From the NCBI GenBank assembly GCA_963971575.1, contig OZ020617.1, forward strand, positions 20,235,403 to 20,299,402: a stretch of DNA of 64,000 nt, given 5' to 3'. Source of the stretch: Liopterus haemorrhoidalis (lineage: Eukaryota > Arthropoda > Insecta > Coleoptera > Dytiscidae). The notes below the pieces were generated by a model, which did no database searches, was not told the origin of the DNA, and saw only the letters and a list, made by a program, of their open reading frames with translations. Below are positions 11,587 to 22,750 of the stretch, piece after piece (within the stretch, counting starts at the first letter, position 1; every line of letters begins with the position of its first letter). Made by a program: the position numbers and the translations under genes.

Positions 11587-12318
11587 TGTTATCGCTGATA
11601 TCTCGCGTTCTATGGGTCGTACCGCGATCTATCACCCATCATTAGATGCACCGAGAGATTATCTATCGATCGCGATCCGTAAATCAGACGTAAATTGATA
11701 TTTAGAATCTTTTTTATTCATAACGATCATTTTTGCATAAATGGGCGTGGCCTAGTTACCCAGTACACTAAATTTCATTCCCTCACTCCAAAACCAAAGG
11801 TATAAAAGAAACGCGCTTCGAACGAAAAATCACTACTCTCTAGTCACAACCACTGTTCTTCAGTCGCTACTAGTCTACGAGTCACCAGTCACCATCATCA
11901 TCTCTCGCTATCTGGCAAGGAATCCTCACCCACCTCGCTATACGGCATGGTCCGGTATCATCGCTTCACCTCGCTATTTGGCAAGGAACCTTAGCCCATC
12001 GCGCTATACGGCAAGGTCCGCCACCGCCTCTGACATTACTCATATTAAACGGCGCTACGGCCTCGTTACAACGATACGTCTTTCACGGCATTACCGCCGC
12101 ACATTGCCGCCCTCCGGCACTGCCACCATTAATCTATCTTCGATTCAACGTCCACGACGGACACCACAACGACGCTCGCCGTCCTTTCTCAAGCTCCTAT
12201 TCATAACTATGTATCTTTATATTGTTATTCACTTTGTTTCATGTTTTACACTGTTATGTTTTCAAACTTTCTTGTTAAATAAATATATAACTTCACACTT
12301 TGCTTTTCATTTATAACA
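11587..12318 (+). mobile_element. Candidate LTR with tandem repeats and TATA box
   Basis: The stretch is bounded by TGTTAT and ATAACA, short inverted termini of the TG...CA type. It contains TATAAAAG at 11801-11808 and AATAAA at 12278-12283, in the order expected for an LTR (U3 promoter, R, polyadenylation signal). It is much GC-richer than its surroundings. 11904-12022 holds four related units beginning (C/T)GCGCTAT or CTCGCTAT followed by GGCA(A/T)GG. A frame of 112 codons (11978-12316) is probably incidental. No target duplication was seen and the downstream internal sequence is cut off by mariner remains, so it may be the 5' LTR of a truncated element. Confidence 0.5.
11904..12022 (+). 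repeat. Imperfect tandem repeat inside candidate LTR
   Basis: Four units start with CTCGCTATCTGGCAAGG, CTCGCTATACGGCATGG, CTCGCTATTTGGCAAGG and CGCGCTATACGGCAAGG. They alternate in two types, so the higher-order unit is about 66 bp. Confidence 0.8.
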
Positions 12319-12589
12319 ATCCTTGGGGTAACACAATCTTTTTCAGACACCATTGCGAAGAGGTTCTTCAAGCCGAGACGGTATACACGGAACCCAGCAT
12401 CTGAGCTAGCCTGGGTACAGTGTTCAGGGTAGTCACCTGGGGAGACGTCACCTGTGGTACTATCTCCTGTAACAAGTAGCTAAGACCTAAAGTAAAAAAA
12501 AAAATCTATGGTCCTTCAAGAGGTTACAAAAGTCAGCAACCAGCATGACGACTATGTCTTTTGATCTACCTGCTTTTCAGGGGTTAACT

Positions 12590-13160
12590 GATCTTTAGAG
12601 GACCAACAAGTGATCTGCTTTGAGACGTATGGATCTTTGCCGTAATGGAAGAGGAAAGTATTGGAAGTCCATCATCATAAAAGATGAAACTATGGTCCAG
12701 TACTAACACCACATAAAAAAAGAATCCATGGAATTTCATAGGCTGAATAAAACGCGATGTAGGAGAGCAAATGTATCCCAGTCGACCAAGAATATTATAA
12801 CAACAATTTCTTATGTTTCGAAATGAACCTTCATGATCGATTTCAACAAGAGAAGCACTATGAGGAATACTATGCGGACCTGCCAAGGTTGCTTGAGTTG
12901 TCAAGGTCGAATAAATGTGGGTTCAAGGAACTTGACTATGCATCCTATAATCCAGACCCCCTTGCGAATAATACCTGTTCAAAACTCGAAAAAGACTTAC
13001 AAGGGAAATATTAACAGTTAAGAAAAGTTGCAGGAAGCAGTTTATGAGCATTCTGCAGACAAAATAGCGAACGATTATTGTAAGGGTATTAAAATATCAA
13101 TTCAGAGATATAGGAAGTGTGTTGAAGTGCATGGGAATGATATTAATAAACTATACCGTC
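12590..13160 (+). pseudogene. Degenerate mariner transposase
   Basis: Scattered frames follow the mariner order: KDET near 12690 (DETW catalytic block), KKESMEFHR near 12720 (KxQSxxWR), FQQEKHYEEYYADL at 12841-12885 (TINxxYYxxLL), GFKELDYASYNPDPLA near 12920-12970 (GFxxLxHPPYSPDLAP) and YRKCVEVHGNDI near 13110-13145 (RxxKCVxxxGxYV). Every block is separated by stops or frameshifts and the last catalytic region is poorly conserved. It is an old, dead copy. It is clearly more diverged than the mariners at 14.6-15.6 and 52.3-53.5 kb. Confidence 0.65.
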
Positions 13161-13329
13161 GTTTTACATCTATCAGACCTGGAACATACTTAGGCCGGAA
13201 ATAATTGGTACCTACTTGAAACGATTTGAAATTTGAGATTTAAGTCTACAACTTCCATGGTGACCAACTTCCATCCGGGTTGAGAAGGGTAATAATTTTA
13301 TTATGTGACGCGTTTTTTATTTCATTTAA

Positions 13330-13450
13330 TTTAATGAGGATGAGGGGATAAGGACGAATACAAATATCCATGCCCTGACCCAGATTCGAATTCAGGACTA
13401 TTAGCATGAGAAGCAGGCTGTCTCTGCGTTACCGAGGTCGGCCTCGTGAA
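13330..13450 (-). mobile_element. tRNA-headed SINE, copy 2
   Basis: On the minus strand the head ends with a B-box-like ATTCGAATCTGGGTC and continues GGGCATGGATATTTGTATTC, matching the tail of the SINE at 11.4 kb. The A-box region (CCTCGGTAACGCAGAG) is more diverged. Two copies in opposite orientation within 2 kb indicate a dispersed family. Confidence 0.6.
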
Positions 13451-14600
13451 AAACGCTCACGAAAGTGAATTTCTGGTAATGTCGATAGAAGCGGACTGGG
13501 CAGGCTGAACACCGACAATGTGTCGGAAGGCCATAGGCGTTATAGCCTTTGCATCTTCGTGTTCATTGTTGGTTATTAATCCCCGCTTATGAACTTATGG
13601 GAAGCGAACTTCTTCCCACCGCTCCTCAACCGTTTGGGAGGGATTTCCTCCCCAATCTCTCTGCAAAGACAATTTATTGAATTTATTATTTTGTTTTAAT
13701 TTTCTTTATTTTATTACATTTATTTTCATTATATTTCTTGACATTGTCTTGTTTATCTCCAGTCCGCCACTGGTCAATCGTCATACTTCGTATGTAGGAG
13801 AGCTCGAAGGTAAATTGTGTACTAGAATTTCTCCTTTTAGTACTTCTTCTTCGTGTAAAACAAAACCAGTAACCACTATACATGGTAACCAGAAGCAAAA
13901 TTTTGTAAATCAAATATTTAAAATGTTCTGTTGTTTACAAAACAAATGCTTATTGCGCATTAATTCCTGTTATAATCTCGTAAAATAATCCTCTAATTTG
14001 AATCATATTTCTTTCGGTTCGATGTATTTCAACAAAAACCCGGGATATGGAGTTTGATTAAAATTTCTTCACGCACTTTTGAATTTCTGAGCGAGTGATC
14101 ACACGCTGCTTCAATCATACACAAAGATAGTAGGAAATGAGTTTTTGGTAGATTTACTTTGATTTTCGTAAAAATAATTGCTCAGAAAGAGTTTATTTAG
14201 AATTTTAAATATATTTCATGATGACCTAATGATTTTTATCACGCAGTAAATTAGGATATAATAAAACGGTCATCTAAATAAGGGGATCTCAAATTGTGTT
14301 CAATGGAACGCTGCGGTTCCGCCGATAAAATTTAGGATTCTGCCATAAAATTAGTTTTTGAGCTCTAATTAATCCATTTCCAACTTAAAATTATTTTTTA
14401 CAGAAATCGCACTGTGAAATCGACAAAGGCATTCAAAAAGAAATTATTTATTATATAAAATCAATAACTATGGCATTAAATGGATATTTTTCACTATGAC
14501 GAGTTTTTTAAGTTTTTACAAAAACTAAGATTTTTTTTTTTTGAATCAACTATTTTATTGTTTTTTAAAATATTCGCATGCGTTCAAACCAATTCTCGAA
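13451..14600. other. No gene recognised; GC-richer patch then AT-rich
   Basis: 13451-13680 is GC-richer and may be repeat-derived, but no domain or termini were found. 13681-14600 is AT-rich with incidental open stretches. Confidence 0.5.
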
Positions 14601-14609
14601 ACATTTTTT

Positions 14610-15600
14610 TCACTCTGAAGTTGGTATATCAAAAACATTCAAAGGATTTAACCGCTTCTTACGGTGATGAAAATCGCTGTCCACGCATTTTTTGTTTGAC
14701 ATTGATGAACAAAAATAGTCGTTTGGGGATAAATCAGGTGAATACGGGAAATGAGGCATTAATTCGATGTTTTTCTCCTTCAAATAATCAATTATTTGAC
14801 GTGCTGTGTGGGACCTTGCATTGTCAAGATGAAGAATGAAACAACGGTTTTGGTTGTTTTTCCTGATTTTGTCTATGACTTCTGGCACACAAATTGTTGT
14901 ATACCATTTAGCATTTATTGTTCTGCGATCCTCTAAAGGAATGGTTGTGACATGTCCAGTACAATCGAAAAAATAAGCGATCATTTTCTTGGAAGTGCTT
15001 TGTGAACGAACAACTTTTGTGGGTTTCGGTTCCTCTTGTAAGACAGTGGATTGTTGCTTAGTTTCCGGTTCATATGAATAAATCCAAGCTTCGTCACCTG
15101 TAACGATGTTATATACGGATTTTGCAATGCATAGATTGATTTTATTAGCTTTCCCTTACACTGATCAACATGAACCTTTTTTTGAGCTTCGGTCAAATTA
15201 TGCGGAATCCATCGGGAACAGATCTTTTTCACAGGTAAATGTTCATGCAAAATCGAATGTATTGCAGTCTGCGATAAGCCAAAGGATGCATCTATCTCAC
15301 AGTAAGTCACATGCCGATCCTCTTCAATCATTTTACGCACAGCATCGATGTTTTTTTTTGAATCGCAACCGTATTTGGTCAACCTGCACGAGATTCATCA
15401 CTGAAGACGCACGACCGCGACGAAATTCTGCAAACCAATTGTAAACAGTCTTTTCTGATGGTGCTTCATTACCAAAAGTTGAACGAAGCGAATCTATGCA
15501 TTGATGTTGAGTTAGGTTTTTGCTAAAATCTTAAAAAATCATCCAACGAAAACCCTCACGAGTAATATTTACTTTTCCACAAACATGTATTTTTTAACGC
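14610..15600 (-). pseudogene. Mariner transposase pseudogene (nearly full length)
   Basis: Read on the minus strand, the N-terminal HTH comes first (REGFRWMIF near 15560, then SEKTVYNWFAEFRRGR at about 15400-15450). A long frame 14981-15382 follows with NIDAVRKMIEEDRHVTY, TAIHSILHEHLPVKKICSRW and IPHNLTEAQKK. The frame 14610-14984 carries the catalytic core (FDCTGHV, HLDNARSHTARQIIDYL, PYSPDLSPNDYF). The order and length fit a mariner transposase of about 345 residues, but at least two frameshifts separate the parts and the DETW block is frameshifted. The likely 5' terminus ACGAGGGTTACC lies near 15735-15750; no matching 3' terminus was found. Confidence 0.8.
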
Positions 15601-15759
15601 TCACTATCAACAAACTACTCGGTCAATTTATAAGCTGACATTGATTTCACATTTTACGAATATAGTAATGACACATTTCAATATTGCCATCTAGTAGTTG
15701 TTTGTAAAAACATAAAAGGTAACCCTCGTAGTTGGTTAACAACTTTTTTTGTGATTCGC

Positions 15760-16182
15760 TAGTTCTCACAAGCATATAATAGTTCAAGATTAAATATTAG
15801 TATTAACAATACGCATATTTTCTTTTTGGATATTATAGTCGAACGTCAAAGGTTATTGAGAAAACTGAAAATTTACCTTTAGAGCGTATTCTAGTATAAG
15901 AACGACAATAGAACTAATTTTCTGCATAGAACAAATAACAGCAAACAGTTACGAACAAAATCTGATATTACATGTACTTCAGACTTCCAGCAAACGTACG
16001 ATACTATCAAAAATAAAAACTATGTAAAATTCTGTAATACTTCAAGATGCAGGTAAAATTGATAAGGCTTATAAAAATGGCACAGTCTCATTAATTCTAG
16101 ATGTAAAGTGCTGTTGGAAGAAAAAGTGTCCAAAGCTTTTGATGCAGAGGATTACGACAAAGAGATCAAATGTCGCCAGTAC
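15760..16182. other. AT-rich stretch, no feature seen
   Basis: Nothing recognised before the next hAT-type MITE. Confidence 0.55.
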
Positions 16183-16190
16183 TTTTCAAC

Positions 16191-16972
16191 TAGGGATGGC
16201 AAAATAAATTGAAACATCGATGTATCGATGTTTTTAAACATCGCCACCAAGATATCGATGTCGATGGAAACATCGACCCAAAAACATCGATATATCGATG
16301 TTTTTTCGATGTTTTTTTTTTTTTTTTTGTCCTGTTATTGATTAATTTTCCTTACTAAATAATTTAAAACTATATTAATAATAATACTATTTATTGATTT
16401 AATTCAGTCTTACAGTTTTAAGTCTTATACAATGATTATTAACATGTTACATAAAAAGTTATATATATAGGTATTTGTTACAGTCTGTTCCAAACGGTTA
16501 GGCGGAACTAAATGGTAATTTCGTTCTTTTAGGTTGTCACGAGAAGGGACCTTGCTTGGGTTATTTCATTTTTCACGTTGGAATGTCAAAATTTAAAATT
16601 CCAGCAATGAAACCATGGAACGAATGACATATGTCAAAATTAAATTATTATATTTTTGCTACATATTTTAATGACAAATAAATAAAAAAATATGAAATTT
16701 GTATTAAGAATGACAGAAAAAATCAAAATATAAAGAAAATGACATTTTAAAATTATATTAACCTTGAACAAAATGGCCGAAAAGCACGATTTAAACGATG
16801 AAAGTAACTAATTTAAAAATTTCAAATCGCAATTTTAAAACATCGATGTTTTTACAGTGTGGGCCTCGATGTTAGAAAAACATCGGACACAAAACCTCGA
16901 TGTCAAAATATCGATGTTTTTACTTCAAAACATCGATGTTTTAAAAACATCGATATTTCTTTGCCATCCCTA
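16191..16972. mobile_element. hAT-type MITE with CATCGATG subterminal arrays
   Basis: Begins TAGGGATGGCAAA and ends TTTGCCATCCCTA, perfectly inverted, with a perfect 8-bp duplication TTTTCAAC (16183-16190, 16973-16980). Both subterminal regions are packed with CATCGATG or ATCGATGTTTT motifs in both orientations, likely transposase-binding repeats by analogy with hAT elements. The internal part (about 16550-16750) resembles the interior of the element at 22.75-23.69 kb. No coding capacity. Confidence 0.9.
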
Positions 16973-17269
16973 TTTTCAACTAAGTATTAAGATAGATTAA
17001 GATAAAGTAATGTACATGCGGCAGTTATGTTATAACAGCACAAGGGATTGAATATTTAAGATAAGACCAAATACATGTTAATAAGTAATAACCAGAGACC
17101 GGTAAATATATGCTACGGTACTTTTGCCATAGGCGTGCTATTTTAAACTTTATTTTGAACGAATAATTCTGTAATAATTTTTAACTTCTTTTTACTTATA
17201 AAGCGCCCTCTCTGATATTAGCATACTATATATAGACTGTATTGAGTATATAATATTCTATATATAATA

Positions 17270-17289
17270 TTCTATATATATATATATAT

Positions 17290-17360
<71 letters not shown>
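17270..17360. repeat. (TA)n microsatellite
   Basis: Long TA run with minor interruptions, immediately 3' (in minus orientation) of a LINE tail fragment. Confidence 0.95.
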
Positions 17361-17364
<4 letters not shown>

Positions 17365-17380
17365 GTCCTATAACTCCTAC

Positions 17381-17690
17381 ATGGAGCAAAGGGTATCAAT
17401 GAAGTATTTCCATCGGGTACGGTTTGGCGCTAATTCTTTAATCTGGTTCAAGCTTTTCACGTGCGCTGTTCCCTCTTCTCTGTTGACCGTCGACAGGTTA
17501 AATTGGATCTTCCAATGCACCTTTTACCCTGCGTGTTCCAGTCCAATGTTTATTTTGCAGTGTTGTCCGGTTCTCGATCAAGGGTATACAATCCACTTTT
17601 GCTTCTTGATTTTTTGTCGGATTTCTGTTTTTTCTGTGAGCTGCCATAAATCTCTATTAGTAATGGTATTTGGACTTTCAATTATATTAA
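17381..17690 (-). pseudogene. LINE C-terminal tail fragment
   Basis: Minus-strand frames show DLWQLTEKTEIRQKIKKQKW, then after shifts GYTLDREPDNTA and a Cys-rich tail ending near the TA microsatellite. This fits the (S)DADLWxxTGQxP...IGHTLRKPxDSIxRQALDWNPQG tail found at the 3' end of many insect LINEs (recalled family pattern). It differs in type from the Jockey fragment immediately upstream, so two elements are juxtaposed here. Confidence 0.55.
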
Positions 17691-17716
17691 TGCCTACCAT
17701 GATTCGCAAACATTTA

Positions 17717-18960
17717 TTAATAAATGTTTGTATAGTCAACGTGTCGAGTTAGTATTTCTACTTTGGGTATGTTGATTTTTGCAGCTGTTGAGATGACTGA
17801 GCTAAAGGTATGCAAATATATATCTATGTCTTGTGTTGAGTTGATGGTAATATTAAAGGAAACCTTGTTTCTTACTTCTGTTCTATATGTTTCCCAGTTG
17901 GCGTTTCTGTATTGATACACTGCTTTTCGAGGGCTGTTTCAGCAGTCGATCCTGATTTTAAAGTAAACGGGATTGTGGTTTGAGCTAAGGATGAATTTAG
18001 TAACTTGGTGGGTGATATTTAAGTTTCCTTTGGTAATGGCTAAGTCCAGCATGCTGGGCTTTCCACGACCATTTGTTGGGTAACAAGTGGGTTCGTCAGG
18101 TGCGTCTATTTTTATATTAGAATTTGGGATTCTTAAGTTATGTAACAATTTACAGTTTTTGTTGTTTCTGTGTCAGTTCCAGGCTTCGTGTTTGCAAATT
18201 ATATTTCCTATTAATATTACTTTATTATTTAATTTTAGTAGTTCGTCAAAGTCAGTGTTTGTCAAAGGAGTTTATGGTGGTATATATAGAGTTATAATAT
18301 GATTTGAGCTTGAGTTGGTTAGCATTTTTACGCAAGGAGCATCGATTTCAGCTCTTATATTTGGTAATGGAAACTCTTCATAGTCCACGTTGTTTTTGGC
18401 TAAAATGGAAATTCCTCCTCCATCTCTGTCCCTGTCCTTTCTATGGGTTTTGTATCCGTTCATTTTTAAATTCTTGGTGTTGTCTTGGCGAGTCTCCATA
18501 ATTATTATGTCAATAGATTCTGATTTTAGTTCATGTTCTAGCTACTGTATTCCAGTTCATGATCTTGTTTTTTGTTGTTTAACATATCTATCCCAAGATC
18601 GAAATTGTTAACTAATTCCGTCCGATGCAGCATGGGATCTTTGTCTTTTTTAATTATAGTATGAAGATTAAAATTTTGTGTTACTGATCTTAGTAAGACC
18701 ATTATTTCTCTGAGTCTTGAGCTGCTTGGGCTGTCGTTATTCTGGTTGGTGTCCTATTAGTTACTGGTGGGCTAGTTATATTTAGTGGAGGAAACTCGGC
18801 ATCTGTTAGATTGGGTAACGGTAAAGTTGTACTGGGTCTAGGTCTGGGTCTGCTAGATGTCGGTCTTTTAGAGCACTGAGGGTAGTTTGTAATATGATTT
18901 TTTCCAAAGTTTGAACAACTCTGGGATTCACTGATTAGTTTCTTGCACTCTTTATTATTA
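17717..18960 (-). pseudogene. Jockey-type LINE, ORF1 end and endonuclease
   Basis: Minus strand, 5' to 3': a Gag-like zinc-knuckle relic (CSNFGKNHITNYPQCS near 18870-18930) and a Pro-rich tail (SRPRPRPS). Then the APE-type endonuclease follows: KSESIDIIIMETRQ near 18490-18540, GYKTHRKDRDRDGGGISILA at about 18390-18450, APDEPTCYPTNGRGKPSMLD near 18045-18100, and LSSNHNPVYFKI near 17955-17990. The linker NWETYRTEVRNKV near 17890 precedes where the RT should start, but the RT is missing. Stops and frameshifts separate the blocks. It is a 3'-truncated, dead Jockey-clade copy. Confidence 0.8.
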
Positions 18961-19069
18961 TAAGTTTGGCCATATTTAACTAATTTCGGAATTTATTATT
19001 ATTATTACAACTAAGAGCAGAAGTCATAAGACTTGTTATCGTCTGTTAATCTAAGAGCTTTAAAAATAA

Positions 19070-19983
19070 CTTTTATATTAAAATATTTTTTTGTTAATTT
19101 TAATTCGAATACCTAATACCATTATTTATTTTTCTAAATATGTGCAGTATTTTTTTATATAGTAAGGTTCATTAAGATTTTGAAAATTGCGCCTATGGCT
19201 TCCATTGGTTGTTTTAAGTCATATGCTCCGCCCCTCTGGTTTCGTATACATGATACATAGAATGAAAATATAATTCCAACAATTCCAACTGGTTATTAAA
19301 TTTACGCACTTAAAAATTAAATGCAACATTTACCAATATACAACGAATTTTGACAAAATAAAAATGAAAAAAAAAAACAAAAAATAAGATTGTCTCCTCT
19401 GCCCGGGAGCAAACCTTAGTTTGCTGCGTAGTATGCATACGCCTTCTAGTATAGTGTGTTACATAAGTATAACTTTTGTACATCGTCAACCAAAAAATAC
19501 AAAAAAAATTCCGAAAACATAATCTGATCAAAAATTCCTGTTGTACTATTCCCGTTCACATCAACATACATTACTTAGAATTTTTTTAGATTTTTAGTTT
19601 AAACCATCTGGGCTACAGGGCGTGGGACAACTTTTTACCAAAACCGCATCAAAATAATTTATTTTGCAAAAATAAAATTTTGATCGTTAATCCACGTACT
19701 AAGAGCTTTCATTTGATACCCAAGTCAGAATTTAAAAACATATATATATTTTTTTTTGGATAAGCACATATTTATATATATTTTTAGGGGGGTATGTTTT
19801 TTAGATGTTTAATTTTCATATGTGGGAGAGTTGTATAAGCATGCCAAACTTCAACTATCTAGGTTTAGCCGTTTGGCTACAATTTTTACCGAACAGACAG
19901 ACAGACAAACAGACAGGCAGACAGACAGACGACAAAATGACGGTATAAGGTTTTTTTGGTCATACCTACAAAACCCTAAAAAT
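19070..19983 (-). repeat. Repeat A, copy 1 (minus)
   Basis: Reverse complement of the repeat at 46094-47142: in minus orientation it starts TTTTTAGGGTTTTGTAGG and has a (GTCT)n tract (plus-strand CAGA repeats, 19890-19932). It then carries the conserved GTAGCCAAACGGCTAAACC block and a tRNA-like cassette at about 19395-19450. It ends near AATTCGAATTAAAATT. No coding capacity. It lacks the last segment seen in the other copies. Confidence 0.85.
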
Positions 19984-20343
19984 AACCAATTTATTGTTCA
20001 AAGGTGAAATATAAGTCCAAATTGTTAGAGCAATTCATCGCTTTGTGTTCGAAAGATTGACATCGAAAACATTGGGCCGTATGAATAAAAATAAGCATAA
20101 CCTTTTACTTGCAAATTATGAAGCAAATCCTCGAAACAATATGAATAAAAATGCAAGCAAAACCTTTTACTTATGAGTAAGAAGCAAATGCTTTTTTTGT
20201 TGATCTTTTGCTCACGACAGAAGTAAATGGTTATGAATAAAGCAGACCTTTTACTTTAAATAATAAGCAAATGCTTCGAAAAACATGCATCTATATTTTC
20301 GTATACTCACTTGTGAGAAAGTGTTATAGTGAACTAGTTGCTA

Positions 20344-21348
20344 TGGCGGATAATGTGCATTTAAGAAATGTGAAACACTATAGGTGTCGTTCTTCACCAC
20401 GTTCTAGTGACTTTATAAGTTTGTTTTGTTTTGAAGAGGAAAACGTGAAGTGGTTAGTTAATACTTTTTTAGATAACACTACAGAATCTCGAGGCGGTGC
20501 GTTGTCTTCTCGGCATAAAATCAAATTATTTTTGAGGTATCTAGCTGATCCTGGGTTTCAAAAAGGTATCGGTGAGGAACTTGGGGTGGAGCAATCCACA
20601 GTATCACGGACTGTCAGCAGTGTTGTTGATGAAATTGTTGCACAAGCTGGTACCTGGATTAAATTTCCTACTTCCCAAAATTCTTTAGTGGAGGCGAAAG
20701 AATTGTGGCAAAGAAAATACCGTTTTCCAACCGCGATTGGTGTCATTGACTGTACGCATATAGGTATAGAAAAACCGAAGATCCATGGAGATGAATATGT
20801 CAATCGTAATGGAAAACCTACGCTAAATGTACAGGCAACTTGTGATGCCAGTGAAATATTCACAAGTGTAGATGTAAGGTGGCCTGGGTCTGTACATGAC
20901 TCAAGGATTTGAAAAATTCAGACATTAGACAAATTTTATCAAGAATGCAAAATACTGTACTAATTGCTGATGAGGGGTGTTGATTAGAGCCATTTCTTAT
21001 GACTCCATTTAAAAATCTTGATAATAGAGCTCAAAGGAGCCTAATAAACTCCTAAAAGAGGAGAGGATAATAATCGAGCGTTGTTTTGGTCAACTTAAAC
21101 GAAGGTTCTCGATCTTAAAGTATGTTTGCCGCGTCAAACATATAAATATCCCAAAAATAGTTGTAGCTTGTGTTATTTTGCACAACATCGCTAAAAAGTT
21201 AAAAGACAGAGATTTTGAATCAGATGATGAACAGATAGCTGATGATAATCAGGTAAATGAAGATCTCTGTGAAGCTGACAACGTTTTTCGTTTAGGACAA
21301 GAAGTAAGACAAAACCTTGCTGTTATAATTAACAATTTTAATAATTAA
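20344..21348 (+). pseudogene. Harbinger DDE transposase pseudogene (HARBI1-like)
   Basis: The product is the nuclease that cuts and joins element ends, acting with the Myb-like partner. The first long frame reaches 20912; MADNVHLRN at 20344 is a plausible start, since the upstream part (from 20271) looks like terminal-repeat sequence. An HTH region (GIGEELGVEQSTVSRTVS, about 20565-20620) precedes the DDE domain: VIDCTHIGIEKP (first Asp, near 20745-20780) and VDVRWPGSVHDSRI (second Asp, near 20870-20910). The Trp codon after DSRI is TGA. Another stop follows near 20983 and frames shift around 21010-21060. Then ERIIIERCFGQLKRRFS with the third acidic residue is intact, and the frame runs to TAA at 21346. 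Few lesions, so fairly recent death. Confidence 0.85.
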
Positions 21349-21432
21349 ATGTACAAATGTTAAAACTACAATGTACAACAAAAATATTATTTATGTCTTA
21401 AAAACTATTATATGGCTAACAATAATTTTATA

Positions 21433-21799
21433 CTACATATTATAATACGAATTATTATCTTCTGTTGTAATATTATTTTCAAAATTATAATTTCTACTAT
21501 GTAATTTTTGCAGTTTTTCTTTAAAATAATCCCTTTGTATTCTGGTTGTATTAAGTTGTTCCAGCAATACTAACCGTTGTAGTTCTGTTTTTCAATAATT
21601 TATTTGCATTTATTTCCTTCCCAAAAAGTCCTTGATATTTATGGACTATTTTAGCAATAGCTACTTCTTTAATTTTTTTAATTTTTGGAACCTGAGATTT
21701 TTCTAAAATCTCCGGATAAGAGCAGAGTTCTTCAGCTATAAATTTTAAATCAGTACTCGCATCTTGTTGTTCCTGTTCATTGTCACTTGAAGACGACAT
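21433..21799 (-). pseudogene. Harbinger second protein, frameshifted
   Basis: Minus-strand ATG at 21797-21799 opens MSSSSDNEQEQQDASTDLKF, acidic at first, then basic (KIKKIKEVAIAKIVHKYQGLF). At LLKN (about 21600, in an A-run) a single-base shift moves to another frame, which continues ELQRLVLLEQLNTTRIQRDY and QKLHSRNYNFENNI to a stop at 21433. The second part looks like an amphipathic helix. Position and orientation, convergent with the transposase inside the same termini, match the accessory DNA-binding gene of Harbinger elements (family knowledge). The Myb/SANT domain itself is not recognisable, so the assignment rests on context. Confidence 0.6.
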
Positions 21800-22349
21800 G
21801 ATTGAACAAAAAATTGAAATTATTGCAAAAAAAAAAGAAGAAAAAAATTACTTTACACCAATAAAAATAAGTTGAAATGCCAAACATGGAACTCAATACA
21901 GCACTAGCACATTGTTAATAGTGTTTATAGACTATTTTCAACTTGACGGCAATCGGCAAGAAGTAGTACGATTTTGATAAATACTGATTTTCAGGTTTCA
22001 ACATAAACATCCTCTTGACCTTTTACTCAACGGTAGAAGCATTTACTTGCAAGTAAAAGGTAATCGTTATTCATATAAAAAGAAGCAAATGCTTTTACTC
22101 CGACCTTTTACTCGAAGCAAATGCTTATACTTCTACCTTCTACTTATGAGCATTTATTTCAACTTTATTCATACGGCCCATTGAGTGACTCAGTTCCTTT
22201 AATTTTTTTCCATCTAATTATGCAGTATCATATTTTCTTAGTTGTACAATGGTTTTGATATCTTAATCTTTTCAAATATTGCAAGATATAACTGGTAGTT
22301 TGTCTTCTGAGCCCCCTCCCAAGAAAAATTTTTGGGTGCCTGACTTGAA

Positions 22350-22700
22350 ATAAATTATCCACCTACATTTAAAGGCTATAGGGGTTGCTATTGATTGAGT
22401 TTTTTTGCCAAACTGTCTGCGTGGTTGTTATTCTTAATACCTATATGAGCTGGTATCCAATTGAAAGATACATTATAATCGCTCTTCTCGAGTGTGTCTC
22501 TAACATTCAGTATTTTATATCCTAAGTAATTACGAGCTTGACCTGATATATTATGTAAATACTGTAAAATACTGCGAGGTCAGTAAATATACATATTTGA
22601 TTACTAGAGGAATTAAAGGTCAGAAAATATTTTAATGCCTCTAGATGCTTCTGCAATGAAAAGAGAGCAATAGTTTTATAGCTTGAATATTATCAATCTA
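22350..22700 (-). pseudogene. LINE RNase H domain fragment
   Basis: Minus-strand frames give QKHLEALKYF, then ICIFTDLAVFYSIY (IxTDSxxAL block, with the catalytic Asp in TD) and NVSFNWIPAHIGIKNNNHAD with SLAKKL. The last part is the C-terminal RNase H motif WIPGHxGIxGNExADxLAK, with His and Asp retained and the usual GNE replaced. This domain occurs in I, R1, LOA and some Jockey clades. Frames are interrupted near 22500-22560. Nothing of the RT is visible. Confidence 0.65.
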
Positions 22701-22750
22701 TGGAAAAGATAAATACGTACGCAGAGGACTTGTTAAACTCTTATTACCAG

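Larger units (their letters stand above)
20074..22179. mobile_element. PIF/Harbinger element with two genes
   Basis: Inverted termini GGGCCGTATGAATAAA (20074) and TTTATTCATACGGCCC (22179) flank the element. The duplicated target is ATT (3 bp, usual for Harbinger) or, read one base in, CATTG. Subterminal regions on both sides contain many ACCTTTTACT and AAGCAAATGCTT motifs, likely transposase-binding sites. It encodes a DDE transposase on plus and a second protein on minus, convergent, as in autonomous Harbingers. Both are broken. Confidence 0.9.

Noticed and set aside
11978..12316. 112-codon open stretch in the candidate LTR
   Set aside because: Composition follows the tandem repeats and LTR; no domain; likely incidental.
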